This document shows, one piece after another, positions 34,247 through 43,033 of a DNA stretch of 54,894 bases. The stretch lies in NCBI RefSeq assembly GCF_900167405.1, contig NZ_FUWO01000015.1, forward strand, positions 1 through 54,894. Direction: 5' to 3'. The stretch's first letter is position 1. Each line of letters starts with the position of its first letter. The DNA is from Globicatella sulfidifaciens DSM 15739 (GTDB lineage: Bacteria > Bacillota > Bacilli > Lactobacillales > Aerococcaceae). Made by a program: the position numbers and the translations under genes. Below the pieces are notes generated by a model that saw only the letters and a list, made by a program, of their open reading frames with translations, did no database searches and had not been told where the DNA came from.

Positions 34247-34681
34247 ATGGGATTATTTGATTGGTTTAAAAAGAAAACATCGAGCGAAAAATCAGCTGAG
34301 GAGTCATTAAACACTAATACACCAGATGCCAACCCAGTCTATAAAATAGTGACACCTGGGTTACACTTATCAACACATAAAACGACTACAACCGATCCAT
34401 CGATAGAAGACATTCAATCGGCCTTAACCATGGCAGTGAATGCCTATGATGAATATGTGTTATTAGAATGGATTGATGATGCCAAGCGGAAGACATATTT
34501 ATACGGTGTCGGCTTTGGCACGACCTATCATATAGAGTATCGTCCTCAAAACGGGCAAAAAGGCTATGCTTATGTTAGAGAAGGGGTGCCACTTGAAGAA
34601 GCGCAACAACTCTATCTTGCTTTTAAAATGTCCCATCAAGTTACCATTGATTTTCAATGGCAATGGCTGGAAGTGGAGTAA
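34247..34681 (+). CDS. Small cytoplasmic protein of unknown function
   Basis: A 144-aa protein starting MGLFDWFKKKTSSEKSAEES, an amphipathic Phe/Trp/Lys start common in membrane-surface-associated Firmicutes proteins. A low-complexity linker is followed by a compact domain (DEYVLLEWIDDAKRKTYLYG). AAAGGGGAATC precedes ATG 34247. No recognised domain, no catalytic motif. It is followed by more than 600 bp of repeat-like spacer. Confidence 0.7.
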   Translation: MGLFDWFKKKTSSEKSAEESLNTNTPDANPVYKIVTPGLHLSTHKTTTTDPSIEDIQSALTMAVNAYDEYVLLEWIDDAKRKTYLYGVGFGTTYHIEYRPQNGQKGYAYVREGVPLEEAQQLYLAFKMSHQVTIDFQWQWLEVE

Positions 34682-35331
34682 ACGAAGGAGTAAGGGCGTT
34701 AATATTGGAGACTGGTTGTGTAGAAGATAGCTATCGCTTAAATTTAAGATTACTTGTAGTGCTTCGACAGAAGCCAATCTTTGTTGCAGTTAGGTTGAAA
34801 CCAGCTTTTTAGTAGAGGCATCCTGTCACTCGTTTTAAAGCCTATTTGTGTAAAAGGCCTGATGTCGTTTCGTTTTGGGTTCGTCTATGTAGAAAAATGC
34901 GTTCACTTCGTCAAAAGCCTGCCTATGTAGAAGACATGATGTCGTTTCCTTCTAAGTTTAATTTGGATCGCTGTAATGCAAGGGACGTCTAGGTAGAGGG
35001 TGTTGTCATTGAGATTGCTAGTTAGATCTACAAACTGCAAGACATTCCAGAGATTTGGGCATAAACTTGATTGCATTGATTTAGATGATGCCCAAAATCC
35101 ATCGTCAGATTCATTGCAACGAGTAAGAATCCTTAAGCGATTTAACAGCTACTTATCATGTTAAGATGTTTAAAATTTTATTAAATTGCTCCATGCTAAA
35201 GCGTTGTAAAGGCTTTTCTTGGTGAGCTTTGTTATACTTAATATGTAATACTGCTATATTGAAGGAAATTGTTAGAACAATCAAGACAAGAAAGGAGCAT
35301 TATCTTAGACAGCTAAGATAAGAACAAGCCA
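34682..35331. repeat. Long spacer with degenerate repeats
   Basis: Between about 34830 and 35020 there are diverged copies of a roughly 40-bp motif: CCTATTTGTGTAAAAGGCC with TGATGTCGTTTC, CTATGTAGAAAAATGCG with CACTTCGTC, and CCTATGTAGAAGACATGATG with TCGTTTCC. CTAGGTAGAGGGTGTTGTC also belongs. Spacing is irregular. No gene is seen. Confidence 0.45.
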
Positions 35332-36282
35332 ATGAAAAAGAAAAGATTATTTGGATTAGCCGCTTTAATGGTTGTGTTAGCAGGGTGTGATGGGACCTTA
35401 CCTTATACTTCTACTAATACTTCTTATAATAATACAGCTAAGCAATATTCAGAATCTTCAAGTGATTATTATTCTGAAAGTCAACAAGTGAGTTACGATG
35501 CCTATGGCACGTTAGAAACGAAAGACTATGATAAAGATGCTGAAAGTGTGATGAAATTAATTACCGATAATGGTGGTATTATTCAATCACAAGATTCAAA
35601 TCATGCGACTAACTATTATACCGACTTTGTAGGGACGGAGTTATCTGTGGTGGCAGAGATTCCGAAAGATAATTTTGAAACAGTTGTGCAAGCTTTGAAA
35701 GAGAATTATCATGTTCAATCCTTTAATATTTCAAGTCGCGATGTGACGGATGATATTGAAAATATTGGCGAAACCCTTGAAGTGAAAAAAGCTCGTTTAG
35801 ATGAAATTAATAAGAAATTAGAAGACGATAATTTACGCTTTAGCGAACGTGAAGAGTTAGAAGCCGATAAAATTGTTTTAGAAGATGAAATCCGTGCTTT
35901 AGAAGAACAACAAACTCAACAAACTGAATCAGTAGATTTCAGTACGCTTACTTTATCCTTACGTGAAGTAGATTATTTTACTTCTGAAGGTTTACCTTTC
36001 TGGTTACCATTTGCGAGAGTCTTTAAAAACTTCTTCTTTATCTTAGCATGGGGACTAGTAATTGGATTAGTAGCTGCTTTGTCAGTGACGCCCTTTATAT
36101 TTGTCGCTTCAGTGGCATACCTATTAATCCGCAAACATCAATATAAGATGTTCCATAAATTAAAACATAAAATGGGTATCAATCAAGAGTTTAATTCAAA
36201 AGAAGGATCCGTTAAGGTAGACCGCAACAACAATATTTTATTAGATGGTGAGAAATCACCAGTTGAGGAACCGAAAGAATAA
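35332..36282 (+). CDS. DUF4349-domain lipoprotein
   Basis: A 316-aa lipoprotein with a lipobox LAGC (Cys19), a Ser/Tyr/Asn-rich linker (residues 25-50) and a DUF4349 domain. The domain shows the alternation GGIIQSQDSN, ELSVVAEIPKDNFETVV and SRDVTDDIENIGETL. A coiled coil follows (about residues 145-195, LEVKKARLDEINKKL), then a transmembrane segment at about 228-262 and a charged cytoplasmic tail. So it is tethered at both ends. Function of the family is unknown. It begins 53 bp after an AAAGGAGC stretch and may use a weaker local site. Confidence 0.82.
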   Translation: MKKKRLFGLAALMVVLAGCDGTLPYTSTNTSYNNTAKQYSESSSDYYSESQQVSYDAYGTLETKDYDKDAESVMKLITDNGGIIQSQDSNHATNYYTDFVGTELSVVAEIPKDNFETVVQALKENYHVQSFNISSRDVTDDIENIGETLEVKKARLDEINKKLEDDNLRFSEREELEADKIVLEDEIRALEEQQTQQTESVDFSTLTLSLREVDYFTSEGLPFWLPFARVFKNFFFILAWGLVIGLVAALSVTPFIFVASVAYLLIRKHQYKMFHKLKHKMGINQEFNSKEGSVKVDRNNNILLDGEKSPVEEPKE

Positions 36283-36354
36283 TTAGACTGTGTTGAGATG
36301 GTGAATTATTGCTCATCAGAGAACCGAAACTTTAAGTAGAAAGTAGGCGTTAAA

Positions 36355-36771
36355 ATGGCAAAATTTGCCCCAACTGGACAGACAGTTGCAGAAGTAATTG
36401 AAAGCTTACCCTCTGATAATAAAAAAGCCGATGCGTATGAATTATTAGCATTATATGAGCGTGTTTCAGGCGAAGATGCTGTCGTTTGGTATCCTAATAT
36501 AATTGGCTTTGGTCAATATCATTATGTGTATGATTCAGGTCATGAAGGGGATGCCACCTTATTGGCTTTCTCACCGCGAAAAGCGAAAATCAGTCTGTAT
36601 CTCGACCAAGATTTTCCTGAACGTGAGGAGTTATTGGAAAAGTTAGGTAAGATTAAAAAGGCTAAAGGCTGTGTCTATGTTAATAAATTAGCTGACATTG
36701 ATAAGAGTGTCTTAGAAGAGCTATTGGGAAAATCATTAGCATATACTAAAGAAAAGTATAATATTCAATAA
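36355..36771 (+). CDS. DUF1801-domain protein
   Basis: A 138-aa cytosolic protein of the DUF1801 (YdhG-like) fold. It has TVAEVIESLPSDNKKADAYE at the N-terminus, the core VVWYPNIIGFGQYHYVYDSG and the C-terminal GKIKKAKGCVYVNKLADID. Function of the family is unknown. It is 72 bp downstream of the DUF4349 gene on the same strand and may be co-transcribed. Confidence 0.85.
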   Translation: MAKFAPTGQTVAEVIESLPSDNKKADAYELLALYERVSGEDAVVWYPNIIGFGQYHYVYDSGHEGDATLLAFSPRKAKISLYLDQDFPEREELLEKLGKIKKAKGCVYVNKLADIDKSVLEELLGKSLAYTKEKYNIQ

Positions 36772-36848
36772 GCCTAAAATAATAGTCAAGTTAATGCTCA
36801 AGGGATTTTAAAGAGATCCCTTTGGATTACCGATTATTGACCAAAGTT

Positions 36849-36965
36849 GGGAATCGATTCGCCTTACCTACAGCAACTTGCTAAATAGGGGACTGTTTTT
36901 ACCATTACTTGTATCATGCATTAAGAGGGGAACCATTTCGCCTTTACCTGCATTGATTCGCAATG
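36849..36965. repeat. Tandem array of three 39-bp units
   Basis: Units begin GGGAATCGATTCGCC (36849), GGGGACTGTTTTTACC (36888) and GGGGAACCATTTCGCC (36927). Each is exactly 39 bp, yet they are strongly diverged from one another. Preserved spacing with low identity is notable. A hairpin AAGGGAT..ATCCCTT lies just upstream (36799-36822). Confidence 0.65.
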
Positions 36966-37420
36966 TTGAAAGCACTGCAGTTCGTTGGCTGATGAGTTTT
37001 GATGATTGTGTTGCCTAAGTAGCAAGCTGAGAGTGAAGGAGTGTCTATTCCAATTGCCTCTCATACAATTGAAGAAACTCAAAGAGCGCTGATGGATAAT
37101 AATTAACCATTGACATAAACATTACGAGATTGGGAAAGACTTTCATTCGTTTTCCCAGTCTTTTTGTGTTTATGATGCGCTTAGCTGGCGGATAATAGGC
37201 ATTATGTTTTAAGGGTCATTACTAGTATTGCCCCTGATTAAAACTAATGAATAGCTTATCATATTAGGCACTCCAACGATAAAGTCCGTATCTAAGCTAC
37301 CTCTTTCGTCATCTCGCTCGGATATATTCTCCATAATGCACAAGAATTTTCATGCGAAAAATGGGACTAAATTTGTTACAATAGAAATTGTGAAATAAGC
37401 GTTTACTAAGGAGGAATAAA
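36966..37420. other. Spacer upstream of the alpha-glucosidase gene
   Basis: A short protein-like frame SEGVSIPIASHTIEETQRAL ends at about 37105 and may be the tail of a lost gene. A terminator-like hairpin follows at 37128-37166. Close to the gene, GAAATAAGCGTTTAC (37392-37406) is only a poor match to a catabolite-responsive element. Confidence 0.35.
37128..37166 (+). terminator. Rho-independent terminator
   Basis: AGATTGGGAAA (37128-37138) pairs with TTTTCCCAGTCT (37150-37161), followed by TTTT. Confidence 0.65.
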
Positions 37421-39049
37421 ATGGAACAAACTAAAAAATGGTGGCAAGAGGTTGTCATTTATCAAGTCTATCCAAGAAGTTTTTATGATACCGATGGTGA
37501 TGGCATTGGTGATATTAATGGTATCACTGAAAAATTAGATTATTTAAAAGAATTAGGGATTGGTGCGATTTGGTTATCACCCGTTTATCAGTCTCCTAAT
37601 GATGATAATGGTTATGATATTTCGGATTATGAAGCGATTATGGAAGAATTCGGAACGATGGAAGATATGGATCGTTTAATTGCCGAAGCAAACCAACGTG
37701 ATATTAAGATCGTGATGGATTTGGTGGTCAACCATACTTCAGATGAACATCGTTGGTTTATCGAAGCGAAAAAAGGCAAAGACAATCCATACCGTGATTA
37801 TTATGTTTGGGCAGATCCAAATGAAGATGGTAGTGCACCAAATGATTTACGGTCAAACTTTTCTGGCTCTGCTTGGCAATTCGATGAGGCCAGTGGTCAA
37901 TATTACTTACATTTATTCAGTAAGAAACAACCAGATTTAAACTGGGAAAATGAAAAAATGCGTCAAGAAGTTTATGACATGATGAATTTCTGGATTGATA
38001 AGGGAATCGGTGGTTTCCGTATGGACGTGATTGATTTAATCGGAAAATTACCAATGGAAGGTTTAACAGTTGATGGACCAAACTTACATCCTTATTTACA
38101 GGAAATGAACCAAGCAACGTTTGGCAAACATGATTTATTAACGGTAGGCGAGACATGGAGTGCGACTCCTGAAACTGCCAAATTATATTCAGGTGCTGAC
38201 CGCAATGAATTATCAATGGTCTTTCAATTTGAACATATTTTATTAGATCAACAAGACGGTAAAGAGAAATGGGATTTAGCACCCTTACAAATTAAAGACT
38301 TAAAACGTGTCTTTGAAAAATGGCAAGTTGAACTAAAAGATGAAGGTTGGAATTCATTATTCTGGGAAAACCATGACTTACCTCGCGTGATTTCACGTTG
38401 GGGAAATGACAGTGAATACCGTGAGCGTAGTGCTAAATTATTTGCGATTCTCTTACACATGTTAAAAGGGACACCGTATATTTATCAAGGTGAAGAAATT
38501 GGCATGATTAATACACCTATTAGCGATATTAGTGAAGCTGATGATATTGAATCGGTGAACTTATATCATGAACGTCTCGCAGCAGGTTATGATAAGGAAG
38601 ACATTTTAACGTCGATTAATACTAAAGGACGTGACAATGCTCGCCGTCCAGTTGCTTGGACCTCAGAGAACAATGGTGGCTTTACAACCGGCACACCTTG
38701 GTTAGCTTTAAATCCTAACTATACTGAGATTAACGTAGAAGATACTTTAAAAGATAAAAACTCTATCTTCTATACTTATCAAAAATTAATCAAATTACGT
38801 AAAGACAACCCAATCGTCGTTTGGGGCGACTTTGAATTATTGGATACAGCGGATGATGTCTTCAGCTATTACCGTGAATATGAAGGCAAAAAATGGTTAG
38901 TCGTAGCGAATATGAGTAATGAAGAAAACTCATTTAGTACGAATGATACTATTAAAGAAGTGATTATCCAAAATATGGATCAAGACTATACAAGTCTACA
39001 AGACCTAACCTTAGCTCCATGGGAAGCTTTTGTAGTTGAAATAGCTTAG
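37421..39049 (+). CDS. GH13 alpha-glucosidase, oligo-1,6-glucosidase/dextran glucosidase type
   Basis: A 542-aa cytosolic glycoside hydrolase that should cut non-reducing alpha-1,6 (and perhaps alpha-1,4) glucosyl bonds of isomalto-oligosaccharides. It has the calcium-type loop DTDGDGIGD, VVNHTS (His104), nucleophile Asp202 in GFRMDVIDL, acid Glu244 in TVGETW and Asp319 in ENHDLPR. The Val after the nucleophile is the residue usually linked to alpha-1,6 preference in GH13_31. AAGGAGG precedes ATG 37421, and a strong terminator follows, so it is transcribed alone. No transporter is adjacent. Confidence 0.92.
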   Translation: MEQTKKWWQEVVIYQVYPRSFYDTDGDGIGDINGITEKLDYLKELGIGAIWLSPVYQSPNDDNGYDISDYEAIMEEFGTMEDMDRLIAEANQRDIKIVMDLVVNHTSDEHRWFIEAKKGKDNPYRDYYVWADPNEDGSAPNDLRSNFSGSAWQFDEASGQYYLHLFSKKQPDLNWENEKMRQEVYDMMNFWIDKGIGGFRMDVIDLIGKLPMEGLTVDGPNLHPYLQEMNQATFGKHDLLTVGETWSATPETAKLYSGADRNELSMVFQFEHILLDQQDGKEKWDLAPLQIKDLKRVFEKWQVELKDEGWNSLFWENHDLPRVISRWGNDSEYRERSAKLFAILLHMLKGTPYIYQGEEIGMINTPISDISEADDIESVNLYHERLAAGYDKEDILTSINTKGRDNARRPVAWTSENNGGFTTGTPWLALNPNYTEINVEDTLKDKNSIFYTYQKLIKLRKDNPIVVWGDFELLDTADDVFSYYREYEGKKWLVVANMSNEENSFSTNDTIKEVIIQNMDQDYTSLQDLTLAPWEAFVVEIA

Positions 39050-39068
39050 TAATTGAATAGATAATAAA

Positions 39069-39117
39069 TAACAGCCACCAGTTGGTCTCGAAAGAGAATG
39101 AACTGGGGCTGTTTTTA
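39069..39117 (+). terminator. Rho-independent terminator after the glucosidase gene
   Basis: AACAGCC and CCAGTT (39069-39082) pair with AACTGG and GGCTGTT (39100-39112), with inner TCTC-GAAA-GAGA, then TTT. Confidence 0.85.
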
Positions 39118-39342
39118 GTTATGAAAAAAGGGATGGTGGAGGAAGGAGAATGTGAAATTTTATTATAATGTTTTGAATTTTTGAAACGAAAAAGCGAAAA
39201 CAGAATAGAACAGTCTTAAAATTAATGCTCCATTTTTTGAAAAATTTTTGAATATTTAAGAAAATTGTAATAAAATCTAAAAACTGTTTGCAAACGCTAT
39301 TGATCCATAATGAGAAATGTGATCTAATTGAATTTAAAGAAT

Positions 39343-39894
39343 ATGTTTAAGTCTAGTGGTAATAAGTCAAGAGAAAAATAAATTATTTTAGACTCGGCTT
39401 TTGATCATTTAGAGAATTTTATGTTTGATCAATCTTTAGAAGAATTTCGAAGTACTGTTGTGCAAGATGGTGGTATTTCAGAAAGAACGATTCGAGAAAT
39501 TATTCAAAATTCGATGGATGCTAAAAATGACCAAATTAACGAACCGGTGATTGTTAACTTATCAATTTCAAAAGTCGCTAAAAAAGATCTTCCAGGAATA
39601 GATGAACTTTTTTCCAGAATAAAAGAATTAAAGCCTGGTAATTCTTATTCAAAAGAAACAGTAGATCACATGAAGTTACAGGAGGATTTGAAAGAAGTAT
39701 TAGTTTTGACCGCCTGTGATTCCAATACCAAAGGCTTAAGTGGTGTTGATACCATTGATGGAGGCACTTACGCCATATATGCCTATAATAAGGGTGTACA
39801 TGGAAAAGTTGAAAATACTCAACTAGAAGATACACGAGGAGGTTCTCATGTCATTATCAATCAATCATCAAGATATCACTCAATTATCAGTTGA
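39343..39894 (+). pseudogene. GHKL-type ATPase fragment with nonsense codon, 3'-truncated
   Basis: The reading frame starts ATG 39343 (MFKSSGNKSREK), meets TAA at 39379 and continues in the same frame: IILDSAFDHLENFMFDQSL, then SERTIREIIQNSMDAKND, which is the ATP-binding N box of GHKL ATPases. Later segments are LVLTACDSNTKGLSG and IDGGTYAIYAYNKGVHG. Family members with this N-terminus are several hundred residues long; here the frame runs into the start of the macro-domain gene. A single C-to-T change (CAA to TAA) would explain the stop. Such ATPases occur in repair and in some defence systems; nothing more precise can be said. Confidence 0.65.
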
Positions 39895-40312
39895 TGCCAT
39901 TGTTAATGCAGCCAATACCGAACTCTTAGCGGGTGGTGGGGTCTGTGGTGCGATCTTTAAAGGGGCAGGGTATGATGCGATGACAGAGGTTTGTCGTCCT
40001 TTAGCACCAATTAAAACAGGTGAGGCTGTAATGACGCCAGGTTTTAATTTACCAGCTAAGCATGTGATTCATGCAGTTGGCCCTATTTATAGCCAGTACA
40101 CGCCAGAAGAAGCCAAGCGTTTATTAGCTCAAACCTATACAAATTCATTACAAGTGGCGGTTGATCATCAGTTGAATTCAATTGCTTTTCCGTTAATTTC
40201 GAGTGGGATTTATGGTTATCCAAAAGAAGCAGCTTACCAAGTCGCAGTCGAGACCATTGAAGCTTTCTTAACTGAACATTATTTAGACGTTTATTTGGTC
40301 TTGTTTCCATAA
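39848..40312 (+). CDS. Macro-domain protein (ADP-ribose-binding or O-acetyl-ADP-ribose deacetylase type)
   Basis: A stand-alone 154-aa macro domain. It shows the adenine/ribose-binding start NHQDITQLSVDAIVNAANTE, the catalytic/phosphate loop LLAGGGVCGAIFKGAG, THAVGP-like HVIHAVGPIY, and the second loop AFPLISSGIYGYP. These features fit the YmdB/MacroD group that removes ADP-ribose or deacetylates O-acetyl-ADP-ribose. CGAGGAGG precedes ATG 39848, so the gene is properly expressed although it overlaps the end of the broken ATPase frame. It is followed by a strong terminator. Confidence 0.9.
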   Translation: MSLSINHQDITQLSVDAIVNAANTELLAGGGVCGAIFKGAGYDAMTEVCRPLAPIKTGEAVMTPGFNLPAKHVIHAVGPIYSQYTPEEAKRLLAQTYTNSLQVAVDHQLNSIAFPLISSGIYGYPKEAAYQVAVETIEAFLTEHYLDVYLVLFP

Positions 40313-40317
40313 TTTTA

Positions 40318-40347
40318 AAGCACCTCTTTTGAGGTGCTTTTTCTTTT
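40318..40347 (+). terminator. Rho-independent terminator after the macro-domain gene
   Basis: AAAGCACCTC (40318-40327), TTTT loop, GAGGTGCTTT, then TTCTTTT. Confidence 0.9.
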
Positions 40348-40807
40348 GCACTTGTGAATCCAACAAGTTTTCTAATCCCCATTTCACTATCTTTTCGCCT
40401 TTAATTTACCTGTTCATTTCGGACCGTTTTCCAACAAAAAATTGCCATATTGAATCGATTTTAGATAAAATTTTTTATTTTCTTTGAGAACAATGCAGAA
40501 GTGATTCGAAATTGACAGGCAGTTCACTTTTTCAATCCAAATTAACCGTTTAATTAATGAAATATTAGAGCTTCCTCACAGCATTTTAATCATCAGCAAT
40601 CTGGTTATGACACGCTTCACACACTTCAATTTTCTTTCCCATTTCGTTTTTCACTAAGTATTCCCAACTGAATCTTTGTGCAATCATTCAAATCATCTCC
40701 TTTGATCATATTTTGAATCATTCCCTAAAGCATTGAATATAGTCTTAAAATTAGCTACTATTAAAGATGTGAAAGCGATTAATATTTTATAGATGGGAGT
40801 GTTGACG
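40348..40807. other. Spacer containing one small minus-strand gene candidate
   Basis: Apart from the CxxCH mini-gene at 40587-40688 the region is AT-rich without recognisable structure. A clear promoter for the helicase gene is not evident. Confidence 0.4.
40587..40688 (-). CDS. Mini-protein with a CxxCH motif, unknown
   Basis: A 33-codon minus-strand frame: MIAQRFSWEYLVKNEMGKKI followed by EVCEACHNQIADD. An AAAGGAG site lies about 10 bp before ATG 40688. The CEACH motif near the C-terminus could bind zinc or, less likely in a cytosolic protein, heme. It may be a real small protein or the remnant of a larger zinc-ribbon protein. Confidence 0.4.
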
Positions 40808-42880
40808 ATGGGGAGACAAGTATATACTTTAACGCAACAACAATTAAAAGTCGTGGATCAAGCCTTATTAAATAAAGAGACTGCGATTAAAGGTCCAGCG
40901 GGTAGTGGCAAGACTTTAGTGGCGATTAGTATTGGGAATCGTTTGGCTGAAGAAGATGAATTAGCACTCCCACTTGAAGGAGAACGTCTGCCGATTGTTT
41001 TAACTACCTTTACTAACGCCTTGGTCAATCATATTCGTCAGGATTATTTTTTGGATGATATTAAAGTGATGACCGTACATCGAGTATTGAGTGATTTTAT
41101 TCGCAAAAATGGAGGGAAAGTTAAATTTGCTTCGCGAAAGTTAAGAGCCTTTTTAGAAAGTCATCTCGATACCAAACGTTATAGTGTCAGGTTTATGGAA
41201 GCCGAATTTGCCTTTATTTATGGCAATGGCTTGAAGAAGCGTACGGATTATTTACAAGCAGTCCGAATAGGACGTGGCCGAGGCAATCTTGATCGTGAGT
41301 ATGTGTTTGATTTATTTGAACAGTATCAAACACTACTCGCTAAAAATAATGAGTATGATTTTTCAGATATTGGCAATCTAGTGTTAGAGTTCATTGCAGA
41401 AAATGACACGTCACCAACCGTAAAGCATCTTATTTTAGATGAGGTGCAAGATATACCGAAGACATGGATTTGGGCGCTACAACAGATTACCCAAGATAAG
41501 ATGGTCTATATTGGGGACGTGGCGCAATCTATTTATGGCAAACGGTTCACTTGGGTGGGCGTGGTAGGTTCAACATTTAGACCATTAGAACTGCAACGCA
41601 ATTTTAGAAATACTAGACAAATATTTGAGGCAGCCGATTCGATTTTAAAATTTGAATATGTGGTCAAAGAAGCCTCACGACAAGAATATTCGCAAGATAT
41701 TACCGAGACTCAAGATGAAGGCAATCGTCCGCAACTCTTCTTATTACGCAATGAACAAAGCCAATTAGAACATATTATATTAAAGATAAAAGAGATTCTA
41801 TCCGATTATCCTAATGAACGGATTTGCATCGGGTTTCGCAAGACGACGGCGTTTAAATTTCGGGTGTTAAAGGCATTGAGTAAAGCTGGTATTGAGTATC
41901 AAACTAATCTGAGTCAAGACACCGGCAAGACACCAGTGGTGGTTTCGAGCTTTCATTCGATGAAAGGACTCTCGTTTGATCATGTGATTTTAGCTGAGAT
42001 GGATGATGCCATCTTTGAGGATGCGATTGAAGAAACAGATGCCGATGTTGAGCGACGTTTAGTCTTTGTGGCGATGACACGTGCGCGTAAGACCTTGAGT
42101 TTATTTGTTGGTAGTGACCAACCGGTTCGCTACTTAACTGAGATTTCTCCAACTAAAATTTTACCGATTGTCTGGAATCCGACAGCTTTTGATACTTTAT
42201 TTAAAGAGCAGATTCAACGTTTGAATGCGCGTCGTGCCATTTTACGGGAGGAGTTTGAACGCTATACGCATCGGATTGCTGAATTAGAAAGTGAGTTAGA
42301 ACAAGCGCAATCTGAATTAGCCAAAACACTCGAACAACCGATTAGTCAGGTGGGCTTTGGTAATGAAAAAATATCAAAATTAACCGTTGATATTGAAAAT
42401 GAGAAGCAACATCAGCTAGAAGTTGAAGCAAAATTAATGGAAACCAAAGTGCAAGACCAGTTGGCTCATAATCAATTGGATTTAGAGCCAGCGACGTATT
42501 ATTTTAGTGATAATGCGAAGTTATTAATTTTAGGTGGCGATGGTGGTTTTCGTGAGAAGCATTTACCAGGACTCTTAAAAGAATATGGATTAGCCAAAGA
42601 TGCTTATGAATGGATTCCCTATGATGAAATGAAGCATTTTGATATTAGCACTTGTTATTATTCAACGAAATATTCAGACATAATCGTTGGGGCTACGCCA
42701 CATAGTACAAAGGGTATTGGCAATAGTTCCAGCTTAATTCAGTTTATTCGTGAACATCAAATAGAATTACCGAAAGTGCATATTTTAGAACAAAATGGTG
42801 TGCCAGTAAAATTATCAAAAGAAGATTTTAGAAAGGTACTTCCTAATACAGCCTTATATGGGGCATTGAAAGGCATTTAA
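40808..42880 (+). CDS. Superfamily 1 (UvrD/Rep-like) helicase with coiled coil and DUF2325-like C-terminal domain
   Basis: A 690-aa protein. The N-terminal helicase core has Walker A GPAGSGKT (Lys35), the DExx box LILDEVQDIPKTW, QSIYGKRF, a TTFTNALVNHI motif Ia, SSFHSMKGLSFDHVILAE (motif V) and VAMTRARKTL (motif VI). It is followed by a long coiled coil (about residues 465-560, YTHRIAELESELEQAQSEL). The final domain has KLLILGGDGGFREK and DIIVGATPHSTKGIGNSSSL, resembling DUF2325, a Rossmann-like fold of unknown role. I start at ATG 40808, 7 bp after GGGAGTG, rather than ATG 40793. Fusion of these parts is unusual. Confidence 0.82.
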   Translation: MGRQVYTLTQQQLKVVDQALLNKETAIKGPAGSGKTLVAISIGNRLAEEDELALPLEGERLPIVLTTFTNALVNHIRQDYFLDDIKVMTVHRVLSDFIRKNGGKVKFASRKLRAFLESHLDTKRYSVRFMEAEFAFIYGNGLKKRTDYLQAVRIGRGRGNLDREYVFDLFEQYQTLLAKNNEYDFSDIGNLVLEFIAENDTSPTVKHLILDEVQDIPKTWIWALQQITQDKMVYIGDVAQSIYGKRFTWVGVVGSTFRPLELQRNFRNTRQIFEAADSILKFEYVVKEASRQEYSQDITETQDEGNRPQLFLLRNEQSQLEHIILKIKEILSDYPNERICIGFRKTTAFKFRVLKALSKAGIEYQTNLSQDTGKTPVVVSSFHSMKGLSFDHVILAEMDDAIFEDAIEETDADVERRLVFVAMTRARKTLSLFVGSDQPVRYLTEISPTKILPIVWNPTAFDTLFKEQIQRLNARRAILREEFERYTHRIAELESELEQAQSELAKTLEQPISQVGFGNEKISKLTVDIENEKQHQLEVEAKLMETKVQDQLAHNQLDLEPATYYFSDNAKLLILGGDGGFREKHLPGLLKEYGLAKDAYEWIPYDEMKHFDISTCYYSTKYSDIIVGATPHSTKGIGNSSSLIQFIREHQIELPKVHILEQNGVPVKLSKEDFRKVLPNTALYGALKGI

Positions 42881-42891
42881 TTGATTAAAGT

Positions 42892-42924
42892 CTCACCTGA
42901 AATTGTGATGATAAATCAGGTGAG
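42892..42924 (+). terminator. Hairpin after the helicase gene, without T run
   Basis: CTCACCTGA (42892-42900) is perfectly complementary to TCAGGTGAG (42916-42924) but is not followed by T residues. It may stabilise the 3' end or act weakly. Confidence 0.4.
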
Positions 42925-42972
42925 GCTCAATGTATGGTTAGCCGGGGACGAATCGGGTTATTATAATCAAAA

Positions 42973-43019
42973 TGTCTATTTAAATAGACAATTTAGGTTT
43001 TGTCTATTATAATAGACAA
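42973..43019 (+). promoter_or_regulatory. Two palindromic operators upstream of satD
   Basis: TGTCTATTTAAATAGACA (42973-42990) and TTGTCTATTATAATAGACAA (43000-43019) are perfect palindromes sharing GTCTATT..AATAGAC. Their centres are 28 bp apart, and TATAAT lies inside the second, so binding would block the promoter. They end 15 bp before the start codon. Autoregulation by the SatD protein (which has a C-terminal helix-turn-helix-like segment) is plausible. Confidence 0.7.
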
Positions 43020-43033
43020 AAAGAGGTGAGGTC

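Noticed and set aside
37392-37406. cre site before the alpha-glucosidase gene
   Set aside because: GAAATAAGCGTTTAC lacks the symmetric spacing of a cre; too weak to annotate.
39286-39300. cre-like TTTGCAAACGCTATTG near the GHKL pseudogene
   Set aside because: Only a partial match, in front of an inactive gene of unrelated type; probably chance.
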